From: an uncultured Alphaproteobacteria bacterium
GTDB taxonomy: Bacteria > Pseudomonadota > Alphaproteobacteria > Methylaequorales > Methylaequoraceae
Assembly (NCBI GenBank): GCA_902522465.1
Contig: CABYVV010000001.1
Location: 180,229 to 244,228, forward strand
Length of the DNA: 64,000 nt
Direction of reading: 5' to 3'
In this document: positions 63,684-64,000 of the stretch, piece after piece
Layout of the letters: the number at the start of each line of letters is the position of its first letter
How positions within the stretch are numbered: the first letter of the stretch is position 1
The notes under the pieces: generated by a model
The model's database searches: none
What the model was told of the DNA's origin: nothing
Seen by the model: only the letters and a program-made list of their open reading frames with translations
Translations under genes and position numbers: made by a program

Positions 63684-64000
63684 ATGTATGGACATTTGCT
63701 ATATTGGGGCTTTGTTTTTAAAAAAAGAAGCTTAGACAACCAAACGAAAAGAAAATGACTTGGGTTATTGTTTTTGTAACATTTTTTGGCCCTCTTTATG
63801 ATTCTGACGGCTTTGTAACAGACGTAAGTAAAACTACCACAGAAACATATAATACTCAGAATTCGTGTAGGTTTATGTCTGAGATAATTAACGGCCAACT
63901 TAAAAGCGCTTCAAACATAAAAGAAAATACCAATATTTTAAAAAAGAAGTATTCAGTTTGTTTGTCTTTTAGTGATTGGTCACACTATAAGTTAGATCAA
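63684..64000 (+). CDS. Unrecognised protein, partial at right edge
   Basis: This ORF is not in the track because it leaves the window. From ATG 63684 (AGGAG seven bases upstream) it reads MYGHLLYWGFVFKKKKLRQPNEKK, then MTWVIVFVTFFGPLYDSDGFVTDVSKTTTETYNTQNSCRFMSEIING and continues open for at least 105 codons. An inner ATG at 63756 (MTWVIVF) is an alternative start, which would place a hydrophobic segment at the N-terminus. No family is recognised. It is driven by the promoter at 63604 and so should be under the same palindromes as the XRE-fae operon. Confidence 0.55.

Noticed and set aside
63635-63898. 87-codon minus-strand ORF near the right edge
   Set aside because: It runs antisense to the plus-strand ORF that has a strong promoter and AGGAG site, and it crosses the operator region.

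Overview
The window is a gene-dense, AT-rich chromosomal segment that reads as a streamlined, probably marine alphaproteobacterium. The clues are an Irr-type Fur regulator, the order ubiE-coaBC-dut diverging from mutM-rpsT-dnaA, an Alph_Pro_TM membrane protein beside TauE, an olsB-plsC pair, and junctions that overlap or are separated by a few bases. The finer lineage cannot be settled from this sequence alone. No rRNA, tRNA, CRISPR array, insertion sequence or prophage was seen, and no stretch over 300 bp lacks a gene.

Layout. 1-8405: a partial alpha-ribazole phosphatase-like protein, acylphosphatase, FxsA, an envelope-sugar block (hldE, a UDP-xylose synthase-type enzyme), small secreted proteins, and a CbiX-type chelatase plus a divergent uroporphyrinogen methyltransferase-like gene next to SCO1. 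8402-18391: a PBP1A-type enzyme and the replication block gyrB-recF-dnaN-dnaA (minus strand) behind rpsT and mutM, with a rhodanese gene inserted between rpsT and dnaA. 18390-24354: ubiE-coaBC-dut, then Rrf2 regulator-cysK-ThiF/MoeB family. 24370-33687: irr, a nitronate monooxygenase-like gene, and the nusA-infB-rbfA-truB-rpsO-pnp operon, without rimP or ylxR. 33798-43027: trmB, metK, lnt, corC, ybeY, phoH, miaB, plsC/olsA, olsB and a Fur-family gene, all on the minus strand. 43125-57434: tusA-like, rimI, tsaB, peptidoglycan and polysaccharide enzymes, nfu, usp, TauE, trpS, murJ, glnD and mutS.

57474-62689 is the most interesting part: a phosphate-starvation and lipid-remodelling neighbourhood. 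It holds a PhoR-like sensor kinase, an OprP/OprO-like porin behind a good Pho box, a PlcP-type metallophosphoesterase behind a second Pho box-like site, and a GT4 glycosyltransferase (Agt/SqdX type) fused at its C-terminus to a complete DgkA-like diacylglycerol kinase. My reading is that PlcP cuts phospholipid to diacylglycerol, the GT domain glycosylates it to a phosphorus-free lipid, and the DgkA domain can send the same diacylglycerol back to phosphatidate. The olsB-plsC pair at 40.9-42.6 kb could give a second phosphorus-free lipid (ornithine lipid).

62776-64000: a Fae-family gene that lacks the usual active-site histidine motif, in an apparent operon with a small XRE regulator. It diverges from an unrecognised gene that runs off the right edge. 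The shared control region has two matching palindromes 30 bp apart, one of them inside the spacer of a consensus sigma70 promoter.
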